A stretch of 64,000 bases of DNA from Uranotaenia lowii (Eukaryota; Arthropoda; Insecta; Diptera; Culicidae): positions 225,571,094-225,635,093 of the forward strand of contig NC_073693.1 in assembly GCF_029784155.1 (NCBI RefSeq). Direction: 5' to 3'. Shown here piece by piece: positions 46,695 through 57,000 of the stretch (within the stretch, counting starts at the first letter, position 1; each line of letters starts with the position of its first letter). A program made the position numbers and the translations under genes. Under the pieces are notes generated by a model. It worked only from the letters and a program-made list of their open reading frames with translations, was not told where the DNA came from and made no database searches.

Positions 46695-48047
46695 ACTGTG
46701 GTCCGAAAGGGCTAAAAGTGGAACTTTTTTCGTAGTGCCTCTGTCTTTCATCTTATCTCTTAAGTGTCTTCAGAACATTTGCTTCTTCAAACATGCTTCA
46801 TAACTTGAAGGCCTCAAAAGTTAGTCAAAGTCCACTAGAAAAAAATTGAAAATTCTAACTTTTTTATTTCAATAGATAGAGCTTTTCTTTATACTACAAA
46901 GTTGTAGAATACGTAAAAATATGAAAGTTTGTTAAATACATCAAAACTCTATCTCTTTTCAGAGCAGAGTTATAAAGGTTTTATTTTGAAAGTTATTTAA
47001 AAGTTAGTTTTTTAAACTTAACTATAGTTAGATGAGGATTTACATGAATAAGATGTTCTGAAAATTTGTTGAGGCATTTAAATCACACGTTTTGCTCAAG
47101 ATTTCATCTTTCTACGACGTTTTCTAGCCAAGTTATTGCAACTTTAAGTTTTATTTTTACTCAACTTCACGAGCGTTTATTGCAAAAACGTGCAAGTGGA
47201 TTTTAAAAACTAATAAACCACATTGAAGCTTGAACTAAGTGCAACAAATTGGTGTTGGATTTATTTGTCTCCACGCGCACGTATTTGAACACAACAAGCA
47301 TACGTTTGATGTGTTTCACGTATTTCCATACGAAAAATGGAAAAATTGATTTCCAGGCTACGCAGATGCTGCGCAAAACGAAGGCAGAAGACAGTTGAAA
47401 ATAATTTTTGTATGGAAACACGCAAAACACATCAAACGTATGCTTGTTGTGTTCAAATACGTGCGCGTGGAGACAAATAAAACCAACACCAATTTGTTGC
47501 ACTTAGTTCAAGCTTCAATGTGGTTTATTAGTTTTTAAAATCCACTTGCACGTTTTTGCAATAAACGCTCGTGAAGTTGAGTAAAAATAAAACTTAAAGT
47601 TGCAATAACTTGGCTAGGAAACGTCGTAGAAAGTTGAAATCTTGAGCAAAACGTGTGATTTAAATGCCTCAACAAATTTTCAGAATATCTTATTCATGTA
47701 AATCCTCATCTAACTATAGTTAAGTTTAAAAAACTAACTTTTAAATAACTTTCAAAATAAAACCTTTATAACTCTGCTCTGAAAAGAGATAGAGTTTTGA
47801 TGTATTCAACAAACTTTCATATTTTTACGTATTCTACAACTTTGTAGTATAAAGAAAAGCTCTATCTATTGAAATAAAAAAGTTAGAATTTTCAATTTTT
47901 TTCTAGTGAACTTTGACTAACTTTTGATGCCTTCAAGTTATGAAGCATGTTTGAAGAAGCAAATGTTCTGAAGACACTTAAGAGATAAGATGAAACTCAG
48001 AGGCGCTACGAAAAAAGTTCCACTTTTAGCCCTTTCGGACCACAGTG
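46695..48047. mobile_element. 1.35 kb near-perfect palindrome with CTGTGGTCCGAAAGGG ends
   Basis: Arms 46695-47337 and about 47404-48047 (roughly 640 bp each) are reverse complements with few differences and a ~65-bp non-palindromic centre. CAGTGC flanks both sides (46689-46694 and 48048-48053). The minisatellite unit at about 48205 shows the uninterrupted form ACAGTGCTCGGTTCGC, which supports insertion with a 6-bp duplication. It has no coding capacity. It behaves as a foldback transposon of unassigned family. Confidence 0.75.
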
Positions 48048-48053
48048 CAGTGC

Positions 48054-48245
48054 TCGGTTCGCTGGCTGCTGGCGAATTGAATTGAAGGAATGTTTTTTTT
48101 TGTTGCTTTGCTGCATACACACGCACAGCTCGGCCGTGGTTGTTTGCCGGTTGATTGAAGGGATTGAATTAGAAGGATGTTTTTGTTGTTACTTTTGCTA
48201 CATTCATACGCACAGTGCTCGGTTCGCTGGCTGCCTGGTGTTGGC
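48054..48245 (-). repeat. Minisatellite, right part
   Basis: Continues the units of 46500-46688: GTGCTCGGTTCGCTGGCTG, GAATTGAAGGAATG, GCATACACACGCACAG, GCCGTGGTTGTTTGCCGG. The minus-strand frame across 48026-48334 is open for 102 codons and repeats SKSNNKNI/SKATKKNI blocks. Confidence 0.7.
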
Positions 48246-48779
48246 CGGTATTTATTTCCATCCTTCTTCGTCTTGTGATGCGATAGGGAGGGACGTGAAA
48301 GCGTTTTTATTTTGTTTCTTTCAGACATACGCAATTCGGTTAACTTGGGAGATTAATGCCGGTGGGAGCAAATCGAATCAGCACCGATCGCGTTATCTTC
48401 TTGTACCAATGATGCTATGTTATTGACTACACGCCATTGGCACAGAGGCTGAATTTTGGGTGTACGGTTAAGGCTCATAAGGGAAGTCAAGTCTCATTCC
48501 AACATTTTTAATTTTGAATAGGCAAAAAACTAAGGGTTGATCGCTGAAATGTCTTGCAAAATTTTTTTCCGATAAACTGAAAATGTTGCCTAGTAATGTG
48601 TCTTTCCAACCTAACCTCAAACAACCATTTTCGATAGTTCCAGATCTCGTAAGCTGGTACCTAGGCTATGGGACAGATGATTTCTGATGGACGACAAAAC
48701 TTATGAAATACCCTATTCCAAACAAAATCCAGCGTTTGTATCCTATACCACGTTTGCTCGTGAAAAGGTGCCGAATCTT
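48246..48779. other. Spacer, no gene seen
   Basis: Balanced to AT-rich sequence without a recognised feature. The right part may belong to the 3' end of the Penelope-like element. Confidence 0.3.
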
Positions 48780-49004
48780 TTGGGGGTTCTCGTTGATGTT
48801 GTTCGGTGATGTTTGAAGAAAAGATTTGCTTAATTCTTACGTTTCGGTTTACTGTTTATTTCAACCATCTTCAGAAAGTATTTTACAACAAAAAATGAGG
48901 AGAAAAAAAATTTATAATAACTATAGTCTAATTAATTTTACGTTAAAGTACAAAAGTAAAAACACTCACAAGAAAGCTATTTTTCCATCTGCTAAGGACG
49001 TCGC
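48780..49004 (-). mobile_element. 3' non-coding end of Penelope-like element
   Basis: It lies on the far side of the TTAA insertion from the GIY-YIG frame (51494-52042). Removing the inserted element joins GTTTAA (the end of that ORF) directly to this segment. It carries the hammerhead-like core listed separately, as is usual for the ends of Penelope-like elements. Confidence 0.6.
48837..48876 (-). ncRNA. Hammerhead-like ribozyme core of Penelope-like element
   Basis: On the minus strand: CTGAAGA, then a stem GGTT...AACC closing a ~13-base loop, then GAAAC and GT. This reproduces the conserved CUGANGA - stem II - GAAA order of hammerhead ribozymes, which are known from the terminal regions of Penelope-like elements. 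The partner strand with the cleavage triplet was not located with certainty, so activity is not implied. Confidence 0.5.
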
Positions 49005-49008
49005 TTAA

Positions 49009-50914
49009 CCCTCATCCGCATTAGAGTGTCATTTTGACACTATTTCAAGTTTGAATGCTTGTAACTTTTTTCAGAAGCATCAAAAAACAAAAATTTCTTC
49101 GGGGACCCTAAATGAATTCAAAAGTTCTTTAATTTTGCATCTTTACTCTATTTATGGACGAACCCTGGAAGCCTGGACAAAAAAACTCCCTTTTCCGACT
49201 TAGAGTGTCATTTTGACACTCCAAAAGTAAAATCCATTTAAGTCGTTTGAATTGTTATGAACTTCATATTAAACTTATATCAATAGAAACCTTGTAACGT
49301 CAGTAAAATATGTTTAGAACATTATATATAGCTAAAGCTTCTAGTTTTCTCGTTATCCAGCATGAAAGAAAAAAAATCCGAAAAAACATGCCTCAGGAAA
49401 ACTGCTGTAGTTCATATGTTACACGTCCAAAAAAATATTTACCTTATGCATATGAAAGCTAAAGTTAATGTCTACATCATGGAACAAAGAAATATTTTTT
49501 TAAATTTTTTTTAATGAAATGGTCACAAAAAGTTCAAAAAAGTGGTCTGAAAAACCTTTTTTTCATTCAATTGCTAGTAAATACTGTTTGAGCGATGGTA
49601 GAGTGTTTTAAAAAATATGACTACAAACTTTATTGAAATTCTAACATTTTGCTGTCTTTAGATTTTCGATGCAAAAAAAATTGAATTTACTGGAATTTTT
49701 CAAAGTTGGCTACTTTGCGCGATTTTTTCACTAATTGAAATTTCATCTGTTTTTGTGGTCTTCCGTCAGGTTGATCCCGGATTTTCAGTGCTTTCTCGCC
49801 GTTTGAAGCAATTAAAACTATATCCATTGAAAAGGGTATTTAATCTACGTTCTAGTGAGGTGCAACAATTTACGCTGTGAGATTTCACAAAAATATGAAA
49901 ATTATAAACGTAAAATCATTCCTGAATTTCTAGAACTACAAGCAGCGGTCCAGCAAAACGTGTTTGATTGCTCTCCGAGTAGGTACGGTGGGTGGTTATT
50001 CGGACCGAGAGCGAAGCCGAAAGACGAAATAACGATGCGTGTCGTGCATTTCTTGGTCTGTCGGCTTCGCTCTCTGCCCGAATAACCACCCACCGTACCT
50101 ACTCGGAGAGCAAAAAAACACGTTTTGCTGGACCGCTGCTTGTAGTTCTAGAAATTCAGGAATGATTTTACGTTTATAATTTTCATATTTTTGTGAAATC
50201 TTACAGCGTGAATTGTTGCACCTCACTAGAATGTAGATTAGATGTGCTTTCCAATGAATATACTTTTGATTGGTCCAAACAAATTAAAAGCACTGCAAAT
50301 CCGGGTACAACCTGACGGAAGACCACAAAAACAGATGAAATTTCAATTAGTGAAAAAATCGCGCAAAGTAGCCAACTTTGAAAAATTCCAGTAAATTCAA
50401 TTCTTGTTGCATCGAAAATCTAAAGACAGCAAAATGTTAGAATTTCAATAAAGTTTGTAGTCATATTTTTTAAAACACTCTACCATCGCTCAAACAGTAT
50501 TTACTAGCAATCGAATGAAAAGTAGGTTTTTCAGACCACTTTTTTGAACTTTTTGTGACCATTTCATTAAAAAAAATTTAAAAAAATATTTCTTTGTTCC
50601 ATGATGTAGACATTAACTTCAGCTTTCATATGCATAAGGTAGATATTTTTTTGGACGTGTAACATATGAACTACAGCAGTTTTCCTGAGGCATGTTTTTT
50701 CGGATTTTTTTTTCATGCTGAATAACGAGAAAACTAGAAGCTTTAGCTATATATAATGTTCTAAACATATTTTACTGACGTTACAAGCTTTCTAGTGATA
50801 TAAGTTTTATTGTAATCGGTTAGATATAAAGAGAGTTATGACGATTTTAGCTTGGAGTGTCAAAATGACACTCCTAGTGCTGATTAGGGTAATGAAATCT
50901 AATGCGGATGAGGG
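49009..50914. repeat. ~1.9 kb near-perfect palindrome centred at about 50041
   Basis: From about 49204-50040 the left arm is the reverse complement of about 50042-50872, with scattered mismatches and practically no loop. The centre is flanked by GAGAGCGAAGCCGA / TCGGCTTCGCTCTC. The outer ends both read CCCTCATCCGCATTAGA (right end inverted at 50898-50914). The left arm has about 160 extra bases (49042-49200). AGTGTCATTTTGACACT occurs at 49025, 49204 and (inverted, same motif) 50856. Confidence 0.85.
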
Positions 50915-51493
50915 CAGCGGTGTTTAAACTCGCCTCGGAAAGAATCATTCGGCTGATTTTTTCCGAGTTTAACTTGTTGTGTGCAGATTGATTTTATCTT
51001 CGTTCCAATCATGACGTGATTGCACACAAAACGAAGAGAACAGTTCCGAGTTGATGTTTTCCCCTCCTCGCAGGAATAAAATCACACCAATGAAACAACA
51101 GAACGAAGCTTACCGTACACGAATGCTCACGAGCGATCGTTGCCCGACGGACCGAGTTAACATTCCTCGCACCCTTCTCTCGCTCGTTTCCCGTTCCCTT
51201 GTATCTATCACTTTTAGCCACGCCCCCATGCGTTGTCCGATTGATGTGTTCGGCTGCCGAACGAAAACGATTTTTTCTTTAATTCGCTGCACTGTTCGTT
51301 TGCTTCGCTGATGTTTCTCCCCCGATTGCTGTTTACTCCTGCCGAGTTTACCCGAAGCTTACTTCCTGATGCTTTCCGAGTTGAACTTTAGATAGCATCA
51401 TTGCAGATTGAGTTTAACGAAATAAAATCGTTCTGCAAAGAAGGGCAAAGTGCGAGTATGTAGACTCGTGATTTTAACATCTCTGGATGAGGG
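49009..51493. mobile_element. piggyBac-like TTAA-flanked element containing a giant palindrome
   Basis: Both ends are CCCTCATCC (left CCCTCATCCGCATTAGAG, right the complement of CCCTCATCCAGAGATG). They are flanked by TTAA at 49005-49008 and 51494-51497. TTAA targets and CCC-initial TIRs are the hallmark of piggyBac-type elements. 49009-50914 is a palindrome; 50915-51493 is a more GC-rich, non-palindromic segment with repeated CCGAGTT motifs. There is no transposase. It sits just behind the stop codon of the Penelope-like ORF. Confidence 0.7.
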
Positions 51494-52042
51494 TTAAACT
51501 GGAAAGGAAGTCAAGTCTATTGCTTCTGCTGCTGCTGGTTGTCGTCGGGACGTCGATTTATCAAAGTTTATTGGATGCTCTCGTTCTCTCTCATCTCTGA
51601 GTTTGGTCCACAGTCCGTTGTAGGCATTGGAAACTCCCTTCGTATCAATTTGGAGATTAACCGCTTGGTTCCCTCTCAGTTTGATGTATAGTTTTTCCGC
51701 AATCAACCTATGCGACTTGTGGCTGATCCTCTCCAGAATTTGGGTTTTCACAAAATCGAACGTGTGCTCAGCGTCGTCTTCCAGTGCGTGTTGCGCTAGA
51801 CAAGTTTGTTTGTTTTTCACTCGTATGCTATTTTCATGTTGTTTGGTCCTTTTATCCAAGGTTTGCGATGTTTGGCCGATATATTCTTTACCGCAGCTAC
51901 ATGGTACTGAATATACGACGTTGGTTTGCATCATTTTAGGGATCGGATCTTTCAGTTTCGTGAAGATTGTTGACTTTATTGTGTCACATGGTTTGAAGGC
52001 GGCAATCACACCATGTTTGCGAAGGATAAAACCAGCGGTGAT
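51494..52042 (-). pseudogene. Penelope-like element, C-terminal GIY-YIG endonuclease domain, 5'-truncated
   Basis: Open for about 182 codons from a stop at 52043-52045 to TAA at 51494-51496. It starts mid-domain: ITAGFILRKHGVIAAFKP, then a GIY-YIG endonuclease: VVYSVPCSCGKEYIGQTSQTLDKRTKQH, NKQTCLAQHALEDDAEHTFDF, RISHKSHRLIAEKLYIKLR. YSV and YIG match the domain's signature, the Arg in DKRTKQH its catalytic Arg, and the Glu in AEKLYI its metal-binding Glu. In Penelope-like retroelements this domain sits at the C-terminus after the reverse transcriptase and nicks target DNA. The reverse transcriptase part is missing, so this is a typical 5'-truncated copy. The stop codon overlaps the TTAA target of the piggyBac-like insertion. 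Confidence 0.85.
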
Positions 52043-52339
52043 CTAAACGGTCGTAAATAAAAAAAACCCGATTTAATACACTTAACAGTGGATTGGAGGC
52101 TTTCTTACAGAGTATAAATTATCTTTGAAAACATATGACACAATGATGGATTTTACATTTCTGAATTATAAATGATTTATCTATAAAAAAAATAACGATT
52201 AAAGAAATTCGAAAGCAAAAATAATCAAACTCAATATAAAAAAAGGTGGCCAGTACGTTTTTTGGGGGATAATTGAACTGATAATTAACAAGCTCATTTA
52301 CTCTCGAAATATTTCAAACTGTTTAAGTTTGAGAGCCTC

Positions 52340-52797
52340 ACTACTCGACACTCACTAGTGGTCTAGGGGTTAGCTTCCCCATCTTTCATGTTAGATGACG
52401 TAGGATCGATTCTCGGCTATTTGATGAACTTTTTGTCAAATTTTCGATCGCCCACGTAATTAATTTAGCGATTGCTGGCTACTGCTACTGAACAAATGGC
52501 TACCTTTTTTGGAGCCGACATAAGCAATATATTTACTATGGAATAGAAAAACTTTAAACAATTTTGTTTTTTTTTGGTTTTGAAATATGCCCTACAGGAA
52601 AAAAATGCAATTATTTTATACTAAATTCTTCAAAATCGTGAAACCTAGAATAGGAGTTAATGTGGTAAGAACGTTTTTATGGAACATACAAATAAACGGA
52701 CATCATCGTAACTCGTCGAGCTGAGTCGATTGCTACCTATTTAATGATATCCCCAACTGACCGTTCCCTATGCCTTTCTGTAAGAAAGCAAAAAAAA
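52340..52797 (+). mobile_element. tRNA-derived SINE
   Basis: TGGTCTAGGGGTTAGC fits an A box and GGATCGATTCTCGG a B box 38-40 bases downstream, so the head derives from a tRNA and would drive pol III transcription. A body of about 380 bp follows, ending CTTTCTGTAAGAAAGC and an A run (52785-52797). CTTTCTTACAG occurs inverted just upstream (about 52099), perhaps from another copy of the tail. No clear target duplication. Confidence 0.6.
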
Positions 52798-53127
52798 GTG
52801 CCGAATGTATTAAAGTATGTATTTGCTGGTTATCTTATGTAAAATACAATGATTTGCCAAAATTCTACTCCTGTAGAAAAAAACAACAATTTTCAGAACG
52901 AAAACTAAGGTTTTCGTTATTTTTGAAAGCCTAATAAGTGTTATCTTGTATGTACCCTTCGCAACCTACGATATATACTAACCGATTATACTTAAAAATT
53001 CAATCTCATAACGAGTTTTCTTCGTTATTGCCAGATTTTGCTAACAGAAATTCCAATAAAAACGCTTTGAATTGGCTTAAAAAATAATCAAATTTAGTTT
53101 ATTCCGAAACAGTTTTATCCACTACAT
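52798..53127. other. AT-rich DNA
   Basis: Nothing recognised. Confidence 0.3.
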
Positions 53128-53138
53128 TGCACTCAGTT

Positions 53139-53328
53139 TCTTTTAAGAGAGAAGTATTGGACCAAAAAGTTGCAGAAATTGAAGGAGGAGGATGTAGCCA
53201 CCTTAAATACAGATAAGACGAAGTATAAGTTTGAAAAACTGATCAATATCATGGCTGAAAAAAGTGTGCACCGGCCGATTGGAGGTACCAAGAATAAAGT
53301 AGAATTTTTACTTACAAAAATCAATTAA
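53139..53328 (+). CDS. Exon-like Lys-rich frame of unknown identity
   Basis: A strong-looking acceptor, CTCAGTTTCTTTTAAG, precedes an open frame of about 60 codons (REKYWTKKLQKLKEEDVATL...KFEKLI...GTKNKVEFLLTKIN) ending in TAA at 53326-53328. For AT-rich DNA this is a long uninterrupted and charged frame, with Lys/Glu-rich helical character. I do not recognise the family. It could be the last coding exon of a host gene or the C-terminal exon of a transposase. No upstream exon was found. It has no ATG of its own before the conserved-looking part. Confidence 0.25.
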
Positions 53329-53488
53329 TTTTTTTTTTTTAATTTTGTCATGAATTGTCATAAAATTACCATCATTTTCTTTTTAGCAAGTATTTAGATC
53401 AAACGAATGGTTTTTGAGATACACGCATCCGGCGCGTTTTATTATGACGGATGTACTAAATATAGAAATAAATCAAGAGAAGGTGATA

Positions 53489-54324
53489 GGGGAACATGCC
53501 CTATTATGCGCCACCTAAGCGAATCGCCGATTTTCTATGTATTCTACGTACAAATTGTGTTTAAAATGGGTGTAATTGTTGCAAATGCCTATGATTTTTT
53601 TTATTCGAATTGCTATAGTTGCTTCAAAAACTTGATTTTTAAAAACCAAATTCAAAGCCACAGAACAAAATTGTGTTGCAAATACGCGCCGCTGTGTATT
53701 CAATACGCGCCTAGCAGCCGAACACACCCGAAAGCAGCCGAAGACCAAAAACACACCAATACTTACAAACATTTTGACTGAAAAGAAAATCAATATGGAC
53801 TAATCAAAATTTAAAAAAAAAATGAAAAGTAGATTTTTTGAGCTGAATTAACGCTCAAAATGTTGTTTTAGACTTTTTGTTCATTTTCAATGAAAATTAG
53901 CCTTTTTGAAAAATTAATGCTATTTTCAGCCTACTACGATTGGCGCGTTATAACGAGCGCATGGGCCGTGATAGAACATACCCATAAAGAGCATACCTTA
54001 GCGAGTTCAGTATGATTTTTTAGCAAAAAATCATAGTTCAGATTCTCTTCTATCGATGTGTAAGAAAATATTGTCTTATTCGTTTTTCACTGCTTGGTGA
54101 CACCTTATTGAAAGTGTTTTTAAATTTAGATCGAAATGAAGAAAAACCTAAATTGTGAAATTATCACGACACAGGCGCATTTTAAGGAAAAATTCATACT
54201 TGCCATGACCAATCACAGCATTTAAAACAAGTTGGTAATATTTTGCAGGCTTAAAATGTTTCAGATTCTTCAAAACAAGGGTGGCGCGTATTAGCCACAT
54301 GGGGCGTTATATGAACTTTTCCCC
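53489..54324. mobile_element. TA-flanked short inverted-repeat element (GGGGAA ends)
   Basis: GGGGAACATGCCCTATTATG at the left and the complement of GGGGAAAAGTTCATATAACG at the right, with TA on both sides (53487-53488 and 54325-54326). GCGCCACC lies near each end in opposite orientation. 836 bp, non-coding. Confidence 0.6.
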
Positions 54325-54488
54325 TATGAGTCGATGCCAAGAGAGCTTTTGAGATATAGAGAAAATTTTCGCTCATTTTACGATTTTTTGGAAGCTGGAT
54401 AAAAGATCATTAAGACTTGTTTTGGAACTTGAAAGTATCAATAAGTACTTAAATTTTTAGCTGCATAGAACTTACTTCATTTCAATTA

Positions 54489-54933
54489 AAGGGGCACCGG
54501 TTTGGTCTAGGCTGGTGCGAGTCTGGTATTGGTATGCCAGGCATGCTGGGTTCGATTCCCGGGATCGGCAAGAAAAACTTTTGGGTTCAAATCCCATAAG
54601 CGGCTGACAGGTAAGATGTTTTTCATTCTATAATTGACTATATAATTGGAATGTTCAATCAGTTGCCAGCTGGCCAGGTATAACCATGGATGCCAGAATA
54701 CCTGTAAGTAAACTAGCCCACCTGATGACTCGTTCCTCCAAAACATACCTACATTAACACAACACATTCCTCCATAACAGTTCATACGAAGCCATGGGGT
54801 CCGGGTATGGTGTACGCGCTGCATTGGAGATTTGTCGAACTTAATAATCCAAAGCATGCATGTGAGCACATACTATGGCAGAAACTTCGGTGAATCCGTG
54901 CACCCATGGTGGATAACCAACATACATACATAC
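54489..54933 (+). mobile_element. tRNA-headed SINE with 22-bp target-site duplication
   Basis: The 22 bases at 54467-54488 recur at 54934-54955 with one mismatch, marking a retroposed insertion. The head has an A-box-like TGGTCTAGGCTGGTG and a B box GGGTTCGATTCCCG. About 40 bases later a second B-box-like GGGTTCAAATCCC follows, so the head may be built from two tRNA-like units, as in the mosquito Twin SINE (comparison from memory). It ends in ACATACATACATACA. A tandem tail rather than poly(A) suggests mobilisation by an RTE-like LINE. Confidence 0.75.
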
Positions 54934-55081
54934 AGAACTTACTTCATATCAATTACGGAGCTGTGTAATCTTTTTTGTATCGGTTTTATTGGACTTCTAG
55001 TAGCTTGTGCTGTAACACTACTAAAATATGATAGGTATGGAATAAAATAAAACATGATAAATATGGTTTTAGCATTCCGTA

Positions 55082-56321
55082 CACAGCAAAAAAAGTGTTG
55101 CGTTATTACATCAAAAACGTGCACATAACTTGAGTCGCAAATGCTACCTAATATAACATCGTTTTGATGTAAAACCTATGACCTCGATAAGATGTAACAA
55201 AATTACACTAAAAAATGTATCGTAGTAGACAAACAACATGGGAACATTTATTTAGCACAGAAACGATGAAAAATGTTAATGCAATTCAAAGGACAATATT
55301 ATTTTTGTAAATTGTCGTAGAACTTTCAGAAACGGGAACAATCTACAATTGGCAAGTTTCGTTCGAACACTTTGCTTTAGAAAAAAAATGCGATAATCGA
55401 AATGACGAAATATTTAGTGAAAAATCACAATTCGCCAAACAATTGATACTCTGTAGAAATCTGTTCATAATTTACTGAGACATTTCAGATGGGTAAATAT
55501 TCAATTAAACTGCTAATTTGATTTGTTCAGATTTATATTTATCCTATTGCAAACACTTGGCTCTTCATGGCCAAAGTTATGTTTCACAACAGCCATTTTT
55601 CCGGAAGTTCAATAACAGAATTTTCAATTGATTACACAATTTCAGCTTATGAGCGCTATAAAACGCGTATGTTATCCTTGAGATACGTTTCGAGATTTTC
55701 AGTTGTTGGCCTTTCCTATGCGACCACAACAAAGTCAAGCTATAGATTCGAAACAAAATAATTGTCTCTTCTGACGCTGGATCTCGATATTGGCCTCGGA
55801 TCGACATGTTAGGCATGAAGAAATCTTCGGGATATTGCGTTGGGCCTAAAAAATGAAAAAAAGGTGAATATCAAGGCTTTGCGGGTATGAAAAAATAACC
55901 ATAATAGGACTTACTCTCCGATCTGTTTTTTTAATTCCTTTCCACATTCTTTGTACTTTTTTTCTTCAGAATAAATTTCCTAGAACCAACGAATATGAAA
56001 ATCAGTTAGTATCACTATATTTGCTTAAAAATAAGCAACAAATCGATATGTCTTACCAGTAGATTGGTTGCCTCTGAGCCCCAGAAACCCTTCCGGAGTT
56101 TTTGATATGAAAACTATTTTGTTAACAGTTATGAGCTGCTTCGATGTGATTACATTGACGATGTGAAATTACATAAACAGACATGTTTAAAATTGTGTAC
56201 ATCGATTGGATGTAATAAACAGACAGTTGAGTAGTATCACAATTAAAAATCATAATATTACATATTGTGGCTAACATCCGCTCAAATTACATCCGCCATC
56301 GTTACATTATTTTTTGCTGTG
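55082..56321. mobile_element. TA-flanked element with CACAGCAAAAA ends
   Basis: CACAGCAAAAAAAGTGTTGC at the left and the complement of CACAGCAAAAAATAATGTAA at the right, flanked by TA (55080-55081 and 56322-56323). GATGTAA/TTACATC motifs recur in both subterminal regions. 1240 bp. A central 64-79-codon frame on each strand is unsupported. Confidence 0.75.
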
Positions 56322-56323
56322 TA

Positions 56324-57000
56324 GCTGGAAACTTAAGTGTTTGTAGGTGAATTTTGTCTGACACACATATTTGAGTTACCTTACGAGGTTGTCATATTGA
56401 CACTCAAGAGCGGATTAGGGTAAGTAAAAAGTGAAAATGAAATTTTTGAAAAACAAGACTTGACAATATCTCTTTTTCAATGGGAACGCATTTTTCAACC
56501 TAAAAAAGTTAATCAGTGAAAAAATTCCAATAAAATATCAACATTAAACATGTTTAAATTTATAGAAATATTTTTTTAATATTTCAGCGGTCAATTCAGC
56601 TGTGTTTAATAGTTGTAGTAACATTCTCAATTTCATAAGATTGATCTGAATTTATATTTAAAAAAAAATCGAAACAAAGTATCATACATGTTGTATGAAC
56701 ACTTTGAGGACTGGTACAATTCGTAAATAAAAAATAATAGAAAATTTTTGGGACATTTAACAATGCAGATTTGATCAATTTTTTCTCCAAAAACTTTTTA
56801 ATGGAATGAACGAAATGATGTTCGTAATTTTTCAGCTCTGTTGTGAGTTAATTTGTTCTGTTTGTTTTTTTCTATTGAATTAGTTTTTGATATTTTAGCA
56901 TTTTAAACTTGAGGGAAACATATATGTAGTTCTGTAGCTCTTCAAAATGGTTAGCAGTCATCTGACATTGGCTAGATAATTTTCAAGTTTCCTTTCCACC
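56324..57000. other. AT-rich DNA with a stray palindromic end motif
   Basis: GTTGTCATATTGACACTC at 56388-56405 followed by GCGGATTAGGGTAAG (56412-56426) resembles the end region of the piggyBac-like element at 49009-51493. It may be a solo end of a relative. The rest is AT-rich and unremarkable. Confidence 0.35.

Noticed and set aside
46407..46751. 114-codon minus-strand frame as a gene
   Set aside because: It runs through minisatellite units and into the palindrome, so it is treated as repeat. The repeated peptide is noted as an observation only.
51627..52046. 139-codon frame on the plus strand
   Set aside because: Antisense to the GIY-YIG frame, which carries the recognisable domain.
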